A DNA stretch of 8,642 bases from CAZKDV01 sp964551645 (GCA_964551645.1 CAZKDV010000097.1:1-8642), one strand, 5' to 3'. Shown: positions 1 through 6,670, counted from the first letter of the stretch. Notes: generated by a model from the sequence alone, not told the origin. A program made the numbers and translations.

Positions 1-187
1 AAAATTGTTTGATTTTAATTTTGGGTGACCCAGTGTCGAAGTCAGGAAAGACCAAATATACCGACTAATAAGAATTGCTCGTTCTTCGTCGGGGGGTAGG
101 TTGATTGAGTATATTGGCAACAATATACCTAGATAAATGACAGCAACCTTAGGGTAACAGAATCCGGCTTACAAAACGATGTTTCTC
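1..187 (+). ncRNA. rnpB: RNase P RNA (bacterial class A), 3' part, 5' end outside window
   Basis: This is the catalytic RNA subunit of ribonuclease P, which trims the 5' leader from tRNA precursors. Several conserved blocks appear in the right order. GACCAAATA lies at 50-58, in the place of the E. coli GGCCAAATAGG block. GGGTAGGTTGATTGAG at 94-109 matches the GGGTAGGCTGCTTGAG block. CCTAGATAAATGACAGC at 128-144 matches CCTAGATGAATGACTGTC. ACAGAATCCGGCTTA at 157-171 is the near-universal 3' signature, including the 3' strand of helix P4. A perfect 8-bp hairpin closed by a GCAA tetraloop (109-128) fits helix P18. The CCGAC/GTCGG pairing (61-65 with 88-92) fits the P15/P16 region. The 5' half, including the 5' strands of P1 and P4, is missing only because the window starts inside the gene. 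The exact 3' end is estimated from the start of the following terminator. Confidence 0.92.
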
Positions 188-226
188 CATCGGCAAAAGT
201 TAATAGCTCTTGCCGATGTGCTTTTA
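188..226 (+). terminator. Rho-independent terminator of rnpB
   Basis: A 9-bp perfect stem, CATCGGCAA (188-196) with TTGCCGATG (210-218), surrounds a 13-base loop and is followed by a short T tract (222-225) in a T/A-rich stretch. It sits immediately after the RNase P RNA and ends 6 bases before the mutB stop codon on the other strand. Read on the - strand the hairpin is not followed by a T run, so it should work only for rnpB. Confidence 0.72.
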
Positions 227-231
227 TAATA

Positions 232-2367
232 CTATGAACGACTTTCTATAAGAACTTCAAGAATCTTAATCGCAGCATCTGAAATTACTGTTCCAGGTCC
301 AAATACTGCTGTTGCTCCTACTTCAAACAAAAAGCTATAATCTTGAGGTGGTATAACTCCTCCAACGATAATCATAATATCTTCACGACCCAATGCTTTA
401 AGCTCAGCAATAACCTGCGGAACAAGTGTTTTGTGTCCTGCTGCTAGCGAAGAAACGCCTAAGATATGAACATCGTTCTCAACTGCTTGCTTAGCTGTTT
501 CTTTAGGTGTTTGGAACAAAGGACCAATATCAACATCAAATCCCATATCTGCATAAGCTGTTGCAACAACTTTAGCACCTCTATCATGTCCATCTTGCCC
601 CATTTTAGCAATCATAATGCGGGGTCTCCTGCCTTCAATTTCGGTAAATCTATCAGCAAGTTCGCATGCTTTTTTAAATGATTCATTGTCTTTTGATTCA
701 GACGAATAAACTCCAGATATTGAACGAATCACAGCTTTATACCTCCCAAAAACTTTTTCACATGCCATAGAAATTTCGCCTAAGGTAGCTCTTCTTTTGG
801 CTGCTTCAATTGATAATTCTAATAAATTGCCATCTCCTGTTTCACAAGCATTAGTTATTGCTTGCAGGATATTTTGAACATCTTCGTTATTTCTTTCTTT
901 TTTCAACTTTGCAAGTCGGGCTAATTGTGCTTCACGAACAGCAGTATTGTCAACTTCCAATACTTCAATTGGGTCTTCGTGGTCTAACTTAAACTGATTG
1001 ACACCAATAATTGCATCATGTCCGCTATCAATCCGAGCTTGTTTTCTTGCAGAAGCTTCTTCTATTCGCATTTTTGGGATACCGGTTTCAATTGCTTTAG
1101 CCATTCCGCCAAGTTCTTCAATTTCCTGAATATGTTTCCAGCCCAAATGAAGTAATTTGTGTGTAAGATATTCAACATAATATGAACCTCCCCAAGGGTC
1201 AATAGCTCTGCAAATATCTGTTTCTTCTTGTAAGTAAATTTGTGTATTTCTTGCGATTCTTGCCGAAAAATCGGAAGGAAGTGCAATTGCTTCGTCTAAA
1301 GCATTAGTGTGCAATGATTGTGTGTGTCCCAAAGCAGCCGCCATTGCTTCTATACATGTTCTTGCAACATTGTTGAAAGGATCTTGTTCGGTTAAGCTCC
1401 ATCCTGATGTTTGACTATGTGTACGAAGCATTAAAGACTTCTCATTTTTAGGATTAAATTGCTTCACAAGTTTAGCCCATAACATACGCGCGACTCTCAT
1501 TTTTGCAATTTCCATAAAATGATTCATACCAACAGCCCAGAAGAATGATAAGCGAGGTGCAAAATTGTCAACTGGAATGCCCGCCTCAATTCCTTTGCGT
1601 ATGTATTCTATTCCATCAGCTAGAGTATATGCCATTTCAATATCAGAGGTTGCTCCTGCTTCTTGCATGTGATAGCCACTAATTGAAATTGAGTTGAACT
1701 TAGGCATATATTGCGAAGTAAATTTGAAAATATCTGCAATAATTCTCATTGACGGCTCAGGTGGATAAATGTATGTATTACGCACCATAAATTCTTTCAA
1801 AATATCATTTTGTATGGTACCTGTCAGTTGCTCATAAGTTGCTCCTTGTTCAAGTGCCGTAACAATATAAAAAGCAAGAATAGGCAAAACTGCGCCATTC
1901 ATGGTCATAGACACTGAAGTTTTATCGAGTGGAATTTGGTCAAAAAGTATCTTCATGTCTAAAATCGAGTCAATAGCCACACCTGCCTTTCCAACATCGC
2001 CCACAACTCTCTCGTGGTCAGAATCATAGCCTCTGTGTGTAGCTAAGTCAAATGCGACAGATAATCCTTTTTGTCCTGCTGCAATATTTCTTCTATAAAA
2101 GGCATTAGACTCTTCGGCAGTTGAAAAACCGGCATATTGTCTAATTGTCCAAGGTCTGTTTACATACATTGAAGAATATGGACCTCGAAGAAAAGGAGGA
2201 AGTCCAGACGCATATTTATTATGTTCTATGTCGGCAATATCTTCGGCTGTATATATGTTTTTCAATTGTATTTTTTCAGATGTTTCCCAAAGCAAGTCTT
2301 TATACTTTTTATTCTTACTTTCAGTATTGATTTTCGAAAAATCTATTTGTTTAAATGTTGCTCTCAT
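232..2367 (-). CDS. mutB: Methylmalonyl-CoA mutase, large (catalytic, B12-binding) subunit
   Basis: This 711-aa protein is the adenosylcobalamin-dependent subunit that interconverts succinyl-CoA and (R)-methylmalonyl-CoA in the cytoplasm. The catalytic TIM barrel covers about residues 40-420. Residues aligned by motif with the Propionibacterium shermanii enzyme are present: Tyr78 (Tyr89 there), Arg196 (Arg207), Tyr232-His233 (Tyr243-His244, in GYHMQEAGAT). After a linker, the C-terminal cobalamin-binding domain (about 570-705) carries the DxHxxG motif DGHDRG. There Asp592 and His594 form the lower cobalt-ligand pair and Lys588 completes the triad. The length is normal and I see no lesion. The ATG is chosen because it overlaps the mutA stop (ATGA, 2364-2367) and the N-terminus fits the family; there is no Shine-Dalgarno site, as expected in Bacteroidota. 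No epimerase or MeaB-type chaperone GTPase lies in the window. Function should require an intact MutA partner, which is damaged here. Confidence 0.97.
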   Translation of the reverse strand: MRATFKQIDFSKINTESKNKKYKDLLWETSEKIQLKNIYTAEDIADIEHNKYASGLPPFLRGPYSSMYVNRPWTIRQYAGFSTAEESNAFYRRNIAAGQKGLSVAFDLATHRGYDSDHERVVGDVGKAGVAIDSILDMKILFDQIPLDKTSVSMTMNGAVLPILAFYIVTALEQGATYEQLTGTIQNDILKEFMVRNTYIYPPEPSMRIIADIFKFTSQYMPKFNSISISGYHMQEAGATSDIEMAYTLADGIEYIRKGIEAGIPVDNFAPRLSFFWAVGMNHFMEIAKMRVARMLWAKLVKQFNPKNEKSLMLRTHSQTSGWSLTEQDPFNNVARTCIEAMAAALGHTQSLHTNALDEAIALPSDFSARIARNTQIYLQEETDICRAIDPWGGSYYVEYLTHKLLHLGWKHIQEIEELGGMAKAIETGIPKMRIEEASARKQARIDSGHDAIIGVNQFKLDHEDPIEVLEVDNTAVREAQLARLAKLKKERNNEDVQNILQAITNACETGDGNLLELSIEAAKRRATLGEISMACEKVFGRYKAVIRSISGVYSSESKDNESFKKACELADRFTEIEGRRPRIMIAKMGQDGHDRGAKVVATAYADMGFDVDIGPLFQTPKETAKQAVENDVHILGVSSLAAGHKTLVPQVIAELKALGREDIMIIVGGVIPPQDYSFLFEVGATAVFGPGTVISDAAIKILEVLIESRS

Positions 2368-3167
2368 TTTATTTCATTTTTATTATTGAACAAATTGATA
2401 CCAAGTTTTTGTTGAAAATCTTTTAAAAACTCAAGTGCATTCACTTTCAAATGTATAAAATCATCAACTCCGGCATTAGTTAACATTTGTATTGAATCTA
2501 TTGGGTTTCCTGCTATAATTACTTGAATTTCATGATTTGCATTTTTTATTGCTTTTATCAAATCGGGGGCTAAATTAGGATATTCCTCATCTGAACTGCA
2601 AATTACAACCACATCGGTTTTACTTTTGATTATATCATTTACTGTCCAATCTATTGCTTGAATTGGGTCGGCATCAATTATTTCAAAGTTTACGATACCG
2701 AAAAAATTACTTGCAAATTGTGCTCTTGCTTTTCTCATTGCAAGATTTCCGTATTGTGCCAAATATACTTTTGGTCTAAATCCTCCATTATTTACATAAC
2801 TTTCAGTGCACAAACGCAATTCCTCAAATGCTTGCGGTCCTCTGTATATTTTCAAAACATTTTCATTTTCCGCTGTTTTCTTATAGTCAAGAGAAATTTT
2901 GTCTAACATGGCTTCATTCAAATTTGGATATTGATTAACGCCAACTATACTTGTTTTTCTTTCGGCAATTAATTTATCTTTTTTTCGAGCCGTTTGCTCA
3001 ATTTCCTTAACAATAAATCCTTCTTCCATTGCTTTCACAAAACCGCCCATTTCTTCAACTTTTAAGAATAGATCCCATGTATGTTGAGCAATTGCAGTTG
3101 TTAATGATTCGATATAGAACGAACCTGATGCAGGATCAATAATATTGTCAAAATATGATTCTTGCAA
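2364..3167 (-). CDS. mutA: MutA C-terminal fragment (linker and degenerate B12-fold domain), no ATG start
   Basis: This is the downstream frame of the broken gene, about 267 aa. It begins within family sequence (LQESYFDNIIDPASGSFYIE) and holds the linker region (GGFVKAMEEGF, about 41-51; VGVNQYPN, about 75-82) and a cobalamin-fold domain at about 131-255. The cobalamin ligand motif is naturally lost: the stretch GNLAMRKA (140-147) stands where MutB has GQDGHDRG, giving Leu, Met and Ala for Asp, His and Gly. The only plausible start nearby is a TTG at 3165-3167 that is an internal Leu codon in the family, and no ATG lies in the upstream frame before an in-frame stop. Independent expression is therefore doubtful. 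Its TGA overlaps the mutB ATG by four bases, the usual sign of translational coupling. Confidence 0.8.
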   Translation of the reverse strand: MQESYFDNIIDPASGSFYIESLTTAIAQHTWDLFLKVEEMGGFVKAMEEGFIVKEIEQTARKKDKLIAERKTSIVGVNQYPNLNEAMLDKISLDYKKTAENENVLKIYRGPQAFEELRLCTESYVNNGGFRPKVYLAQYGNLAMRKARAQFASNFFGIVNFEIIDADPIQAIDWTVNDIIKSKTDVVVICSSDEEYPNLAPDLIKAIKNANHEIQVIIAGNPIDSIQMLTNAGVDDFIHLKVNALEFLKDFQQKLGINLFNNKNEIK

Positions 3168-3172
3168 CGCGT
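3148..3172 (-). other. Deletion and frameshift junction in mutA
   Basis: On the - strand the junction reads GTT GCA AGA ATC ATA TTT TGA C in the upstream frame (V-A-R-I-I-F-stop). The +1 frame over the same bases reads TTG CAA GAA TCA TAT TTT GAC (L-Q-E-S-Y-F-D). The bases TTGCAAGA therefore serve both as the end of the conserved VAR block and as the start of the conserved LQE block. This fits a deletion between two short direct copies of that octamer, or of the AGAA within it. Confidence 0.65.
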
Positions 3173-4230
3173 TCAGAAAAACCGTCTGTTTGCTTATACA
3201 CTATATCATAAGGCAAAATAGCGACAGAATCACTTCCGCCAAGTATAGCAGACATAGCTTCTGTAGTTGTTCTCAAAATGTTATTATATGAATCATAAAT
3301 TGATTTATTCCACAAAGAAGATACGCTATGAATATTTGCTTTGCACAAATTTTTATCTTGTACATATTCACTTGCTATTTGACTCCACAACATACGAAAT
3401 GCTCTTAGCTTTGCTATTTCGGCAAAATAAGAAGAACCCGTTGCAAATATAAAACGAATTTTGGGCAAAATCTTTTCCGCTTTCACTCCTCTTTTCAGCA
3501 AACTCACAAGATATTCGTGTGCCGATGCGGCGGCAAAAGCAAGTTCTTGAACTATACCCGAACCTGCATTATGAAAATATTGAGCATTAATACTTAAAAT
3601 CTTCATATTGGGAAACACTTCATCAGCAAGCTCAATCAAGCATTTAAGTTCGTTTAGGTTATCATCGCAACTGTTGTAGTATTCTCCTTTTAACAAATAA
3701 TAAGAAAATGAATCAAAATTGAAACTACCTTTAACTTCTGTGGTTTGAATGTTATATTTTTCGCAATATTCTTTTAGCAGTTCAATTAAAATTGAATATG
3801 AATATGAACCATTGAAATGCACTGCTACTTTAAGAATATCAATGTCTTTGAGCAATTTATACAAATCTTCATCATTTTGCAAAAAATCTAACTTAAATTC
3901 AATAGCCGTGGCACCTCTTTCGATAGCATGCAAAGCGTCAGCATTAGCTTTTTCAAAATCTTTCGCACAAACTACCTGACATATATCCCATTTTGCATCT
4001 GTTTTATTGCCTCGTATATAAGGAAATTCTCCGGGGAAAGAACGAATTATAAGATTTTCTTCTAAATCTTCTATAGTGTAAAAAGGTTCAACTTCTATCC
4101 CATCAATTTGCTTCCAAAGCATTTTTTTAGAGTAATCGCCTCCTTTTAGGTCTGATATAATTTTTTCCTTCCATTCCTCTTTTGTTATGCTCGGAAATTC
4201 AGAAAAAAGCTTTTGTTGTTTATTTTCCAT
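3148..4230 (-). CDS. mutA: MutA N-terminal fragment (substrate-barrel part)
   Basis: This open frame of 360 aa starts at ATG 4230 and contains the small-subunit N-terminal arm (FPSITKEEWKEKIISDLKG at about 12-30) and most of the TIM barrel. Typical small-subunit blocks are GEFPYIRG (67-74), the AQYFHNAGSG segment (216-225) and FATGSSYFAEIAKLRAFRMLW (about 262-282), followed by TTTEAMSAILGGSDS (331-345). The MutB catalytic Tyr-His pair is replaced by Tyr-Phe at 218-219, as expected of a non-catalytic subunit. Translation ends with ARIIF and TGA immediately after the deletion junction, so the product would lack the end of the barrel and the whole B12-fold domain and is unlikely to form a stable heterodimer. 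The ATG is the first in the frame, and a possible promoter lies 30-60 bases upstream. Confidence 0.85.
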   Translation of the reverse strand: MENKQQKLFSEFPSITKEEWKEKIISDLKGGDYSKKMLWKQIDGIEVEPFYTIEDLEENLIIRSFPGEFPYIRGNKTDAKWDICQVVCAKDFEKANADALHAIERGATAIEFKLDFLQNDEDLYKLLKDIDILKVAVHFNGSYSYSILIELLKEYCEKYNIQTTEVKGSFNFDSFSYYLLKGEYYNSCDDNLNELKCLIELADEVFPNMKILSINAQYFHNAGSGIVQELAFAAASAHEYLVSLLKRGVKAEKILPKIRFIFATGSSYFAEIAKLRAFRMLWSQIASEYVQDKNLCKANIHSVSSLWNKSIYDSYNNILRTTTEAMSAILGGSDSVAILPYDIVYKQTDGFSERVARIIF

Positions 4231-4260
4231 AGAACTTTAATTTAAAAAAACTATTTTCTT

Positions 4261-4293
4261 CAAAATTAATACTTTTTTGTTTATTAAAACCAA
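4261..4293 (-). promoter_or_regulatory. Candidate Bacteroidota-type promoter of mutA-mutB
   Basis: On the - strand TAATTTTG (4268-4261) matches the TAnnTTTG -7 consensus. A TTG (4293-4291) lies 22 bases upstream, within the range reported for the -33 element of this phylum. The implied start near 4254 leaves a leader of about 23 bases before the mutA ATG. The region is very AT-rich, so a chance match is possible. Confidence 0.45.
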
Positions 4294-4365
4294 TTGAACA
4301 CTTATACTTAAATGAGGTTTGCAATTAATATCTAATTTATTATTTTCATACACTCAAATAATCTG

Positions 4366-4373
4366 TATTTTTG
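4366..4373 (+). promoter_or_regulatory. Candidate -7 element for the outer-membrane protein gene and prmC
   Basis: TATTTTTG matches TAnnTTTG exactly and lies 18 bases before the ATG at 4392, predicting a leader of about 12 bases. No convincing TTG -33 element lies at 17-23 bases upstream, so the assignment rests on the -7 box and its position. The TTG inside this box is a possible alternative start codon for the gene and is rejected for that reason. Confidence 0.4.
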
Positions 4374-4391
4374 CATATCAAGATATTGAAA

Positions 4392-4919
4392 ATGAAACAC
4401 TATTTAATTACATTATTTTTTTTGTTTTCATTGCTAAATAGCTTTGGACAAGCGGAACAAGAAAAGATAAATAAACAATATGCTGGAGGCTCTTTTGGCA
4501 TTCAAATAGGCACAATTACAAATATTGACTTAGCACCTCATTATGGTTATTTTCTCACAAAAAATTTGTCTATTGGAATTGGCGGCACTTATCAATATTT
4601 CAAAGATACCAGATATATACCAGAATATCAACTGCACATATACGGAGGTAGAGCATTTGCAAGATACGACATACTAAATATTGTTTTTCTTCATGTAGAA
4701 CAAGAAATGTTGGCATACAAAACAGATTTATACAGTCTCAATAGAGAAACAGAATTAATTGTCTCACACAATACTTTAGTTGGTGGTGGATATAGACAAG
4801 CTTTTCAGAAAAATTCAAGAAGTGCCGGATATATTATGCTTCTTTTTAATTTGAATGAAACTATTCACACTCCATACAGCAATCCTGTGTTAAGGGTTGG
4901 TTTTGAACAACATTTTTAA
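4392..4919 (+). CDS. Exported small beta-barrel-like protein of unknown function, probably outer membrane
   Basis: I do not recognise a named family. The 175-aa product starts MKHYLITLFFLFSLLNSFGQA, a clear Sec signal peptide with a Lys at position 2, a hydrophobic core and likely cleavage around residues 19-21. The mature part of about 155 residues is rich in Gly, Tyr and Phe and alternates short amphipathic strands with turns (GGSFGIQIGTITNIDLAPHYG, YFLTKNLSIGIGGTYQYF, LVGGGYRQAF). It ends NPVLRVGFEQHF with a C-terminal Phe, like the beta-signal recognised by the BAM complex. This suggests a small outer-membrane barrel of the kind common in Bacteroidota, but that is inference from composition. 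The ATG at 4392 is preferred over the TTG at 4371, which would add seven residues in front of the signal peptide and lies inside a candidate promoter box. prmC follows after 6 bases, so the two are probably co-transcribed. Confidence 0.75.
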   Translation: MKHYLITLFFLFSLLNSFGQAEQEKINKQYAGGSFGIQIGTITNIDLAPHYGYFLTKNLSIGIGGTYQYFKDTRYIPEYQLHIYGGRAFARYDILNIVFLHVEQEMLAYKTDLYSLNRETELIVSHNTLVGGGYRQAFQKNSRSAGYIMLLFNLNETIHTPYSNPVLRVGFEQHF

Positions 4920-4925
4920 AGAAAA

Positions 4926-5783
4926 ATGACTTTAAAAGAAGCACAACAATATTTTCAAAAAAAACTGTCCGATTTATATTCTACAGATGAAATAAATCAT
5001 TTATTTAATGTTCTTGCCGAGCATTATTGCGGATTGAGCAAATTACAAGTAATTCTGCAACAAAAATCCGATATTGAGCAAATTATGTTGGATAAATTTA
5101 TACAGGCAAGCGAGAGGCTTTATGTGCACGAGCCGATAGAGTACATCATTAAAACTGCTAATTTTTATGGATACAATTTTATTGTTTCTCCTGCGGTATT
5201 AATTCCACGACCAGAAACAGAAGAAATGCTAAAATATATTGAAGAAAATTTTTCGCAAAACATTAGTAAAGATTTTTCAATTTTAGATGTCGGAACCGGT
5301 TCGGCTTGCATTGCAATTAGTTTAAAAAAAATATTTCCCAAAGCTAAAGTAGTAGCTACCGACATTTCAGAAGAAGCATTGCAAATAGCCAAACAAAATG
5401 CAGATTTACATCAGGCAGAAATTACATTTGAACAGCTTGATATGCACGACTCTCCTCTTTTATGGTTTGAAAAAAAATTTGATATTATTGTCAGCAATCC
5501 GCCCTATGTTTTAAAAAGCGAACTGCAAGAAATGAGCGAAAGAGTTAAGTTGTATGAACCACATCTTGCACTTTTTACTCCCGAAAATGATGATATTTTT
5601 TACTATAAAAGTTTATCAAATTATTTTCAAAAATGTTTAAAAGCAAATGGTAAATGGATAGTTGAAGTAAATGATTTGCTTGCCGAAGAAATAGCAACAT
5701 ACTACAAATCACTTGCTTATCAAGAAGTTGAAATAATTCTTGATGTTTATGGCAGAAAACGCTTTATTAAAGGCAGCAAATAA
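4926..5783 (+). CDS. prmC: Peptide chain release factor N5-glutamine methyltransferase (PrmC/HemK)
   Basis: This cytoplasmic SAM-dependent enzyme methylates the Gln of the GGQ motif in release factors RF1 and RF2, improving translation termination. The protein is 285 aa, the usual length. The N-terminal helical PrmC_N domain (about 1-75) ends in a PIEYI motif (70-74). The linker carries IPRPETEE (93-100), a family signature. The Rossmann-type methyltransferase domain has SAM-binding motif I, ILDVGTGSACIAISL (119-133), an acidic residue at the end of strand 2 (ATDIS, 144-148), and the catalytic NPPY (181-184), which holds the target glutamine amide. The ATG follows the preceding stop by 6 bases and has an A-rich leader without a Shine-Dalgarno site. 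No defects are seen. Confidence 0.96.
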   Translation: MTLKEAQQYFQKKLSDLYSTDEINHLFNVLAEHYCGLSKLQVILQQKSDIEQIMLDKFIQASERLYVHEPIEYIIKTANFYGYNFIVSPAVLIPRPETEEMLKYIEENFSQNISKDFSILDVGTGSACIAISLKKIFPKAKVVATDISEEALQIAKQNADLHQAEITFEQLDMHDSPLLWFEKKFDIIVSNPPYVLKSELQEMSERVKLYEPHLALFTPENDDIFYYKSLSNYFQKCLKANGKWIVEVNDLLAEEIATYYKSLAYQEVEIILDVYGRKRFIKGSK

Positions 5784-5838
5784 TTGTAGAAACAAACGCC
5801 TATTTTCGGAACTTCAATTTTTATATTTATAGTTTTCT

Positions 5839-5846
5839 TAGTTTTG
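5839..5846 (+). promoter_or_regulatory. Possible -7 element in front of ispE
   Basis: TAGTTTTG matches TAnnTTTG and lies in the 74-base gap between prmC and ispE, 12 bases before the ispE ATG. A start about 7 bases downstream would give a leader of only about 5 bases. There is no TTG at the expected -33 distance, so this is a weak candidate. ispE may equally be read through from prmC, as no terminator hairpin is seen in the gap. Confidence 0.25.
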
Positions 5847-5857
5847 CATAAAAAAAG

Positions 5858-6670
5858 ATGATATTCTTTGCACCTGCAAAAATAAATATTGGTTTGTATA
5901 TTACAAGCAAGCGAGCAGACTGCTATCATAATCTTGAAACTGTTTTTTATCCCATTCCGCTATACGATATTGTTGAAATTGTTGAGCATAGCAAGTTAAG
6001 TATTGAAGAATACGGAATTTCAAGTCAGTCGGATTTTTCGCAAAATTTGTGCATAAAAGCATATAATTTATTGAAAAATGATTTTAAGTTGCCCAATGTG
6101 AAAATTTTCTTGCTAAAAAACATTCCCATTCAAGCAGGACTTGGCGGTGGTTCATCTGATGCGGTAGCAGTTTTGCATTTATTAAACTCAAAATTTGATT
6201 TACAAATTAATGAAACTGATTTGCTAAACTATGCCTTGCATTTGGGTAGCGACTGTCCTTTTTTTATAAACCCACAACCTTATTATGCTAGCGGCAGAGG
6301 CGAATTACTTGAAAATATCAATATTTCTCTAAACGGGAAAATACTTTATTTAGTTAAACCAAATGTTTCAATTTCAACAGCTGAAGCATTTAAACAGATA
6401 TTTTTTACAAACAATTCAAATCTTAAAAACAATATTCAAAAAGAAATTACAACTTGGAAAAAAAATATAAATAATACATTTCAAAAAGTATTTTTCAATA
6501 CTCATTTTGATATGCAATACATTATCAAAACCCTTTATGATGCAGGAGCAATATATACCTCAATTTCAGGTAGCGGAAGTACTTTTTACGGCATTTTTGA
6601 CAAAGAAATTGATATTGCTTCATTATTTCCACAAGATTGGTACACCCATAAAATATCATTAACGCACTAA
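5858..6670 (+). CDS. ispE: 4-diphosphocytidyl-2-C-methyl-D-erythritol kinase
   Basis: IspE phosphorylates the 2-hydroxyl of CDP-methylerythritol with ATP, a middle step of the non-mevalonate (MEP) pathway to isopentenyl diphosphate, in the cytoplasm. The 270-aa protein is a GHMP-superfamily kinase of normal length. It begins MIFFAPAKINIGLYI, with the substrate-proximal Lys8 in PAKIN, followed by the IspE signature DCYHNLETVFYPIPLYD (21-37). The ATP-binding glycine loop is AGLGGGSSDA (93-102). The catalytic Asp is Asp132 in GSDCPFF. The C-terminal GHMP motif is SGSGST (237-242). The ATG gives the canonical short N-terminus; the leader is A-rich. It is followed at once by a strong hairpin terminator shared with the convergent neighbour. 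The middle of the C-terminal domain (about 180-215) is Asn/Lys-rich and poorly conserved, which fits the AT bias of the genome. Confidence 0.97.
   Translation: MIFFAPAKINIGLYITSKRADCYHNLETVFYPIPLYDIVEIVEHSKLSIEEYGISSQSDFSQNLCIKAYNLLKNDFKLPNVKIFLLKNIPIQAGLGGGSSDAVAVLHLLNSKFDLQINETDLLNYALHLGSDCPFFINPQPYYASGRGELLENINISLNGKILYLVKPNVSISTAEAFKQIFFTNNSNLKNNIQKEITTWKKNINNTFQKVFFNTHFDMQYIIKTLYDAGAIYTSISGSGSTFYGIFDKEIDIASLFPQDWYTHKISLTH

Larger units (their letters stand above)
2364..4230 (-). pseudogene. mutA: Methylmalonyl-CoA mutase small subunit gene, disrupted by an internal out-of-frame deletion
   Basis: The two overlapping open frames here together make one MutA, the non-catalytic partner that stabilises MutB. 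The upstream frame ends at 3148 just after the conserved FSERVAR block. The downstream frame resumes with LQESYFDNIIDPASGS, which is the continuation in this family. In MutA and MutB proteins the two blocks are separated by about 8 residues of the type RNxQxxLxE; the intact MutB in this window reads ARNTQIYLQEET at that place. Those residues are absent, so the lesion looks like a loss of 3n+2 bases, probably 23-26, rather than a single-base slip. Restoring them would give a protein of about 629-630 aa, normal for a small subunit. The rest of both frames is open and well conserved, so the event is recent or is a sequencing or assembly error. It cannot be told apart from an assembly artefact without reads. 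Confidence 0.82.

Noticed and set aside
1..231. Mobile element end or repeat at the left edge, suggested by the hairpins and lack of ORFs
   Set aside because: The ordered conserved blocks identify RNase P RNA, and the remaining hairpin is its terminator.
466..681. Open frame on the + strand opposite mutB (71 aa, Cys-rich)
   Set aside because: It is the reverse frame of the conserved cobalamin-binding domain. Its composition follows the mutB codons, and it has no homology that I recognise or leader of its own.
2145..2415. Overlapping + strand frames across the mutA-mutB boundary that read as Phe/Tyr/Cys-rich, membrane-like peptides
   Set aside because: They are the complement of the Lys/Asn/Glu-rich MutB N-terminus and MutA C-terminus. 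There is no start context and no conserved pattern.
3165..3167. TTG as a true start codon making the MutA C-terminal half a separate gene
   Set aside because: The Leu and the residues after it are internal to the conserved family sequence, there is no leader signal, and natural split MutA proteins at this point are not known to me.
4231..4365. Cobalamin riboswitch upstream of the B12-dependent mutase operon
   Set aside because: The divergent gap is only 161 bases, very AT-rich, and shows no B12-box-like GCCACTG element or stable multi-helix fold. I see promoters only.
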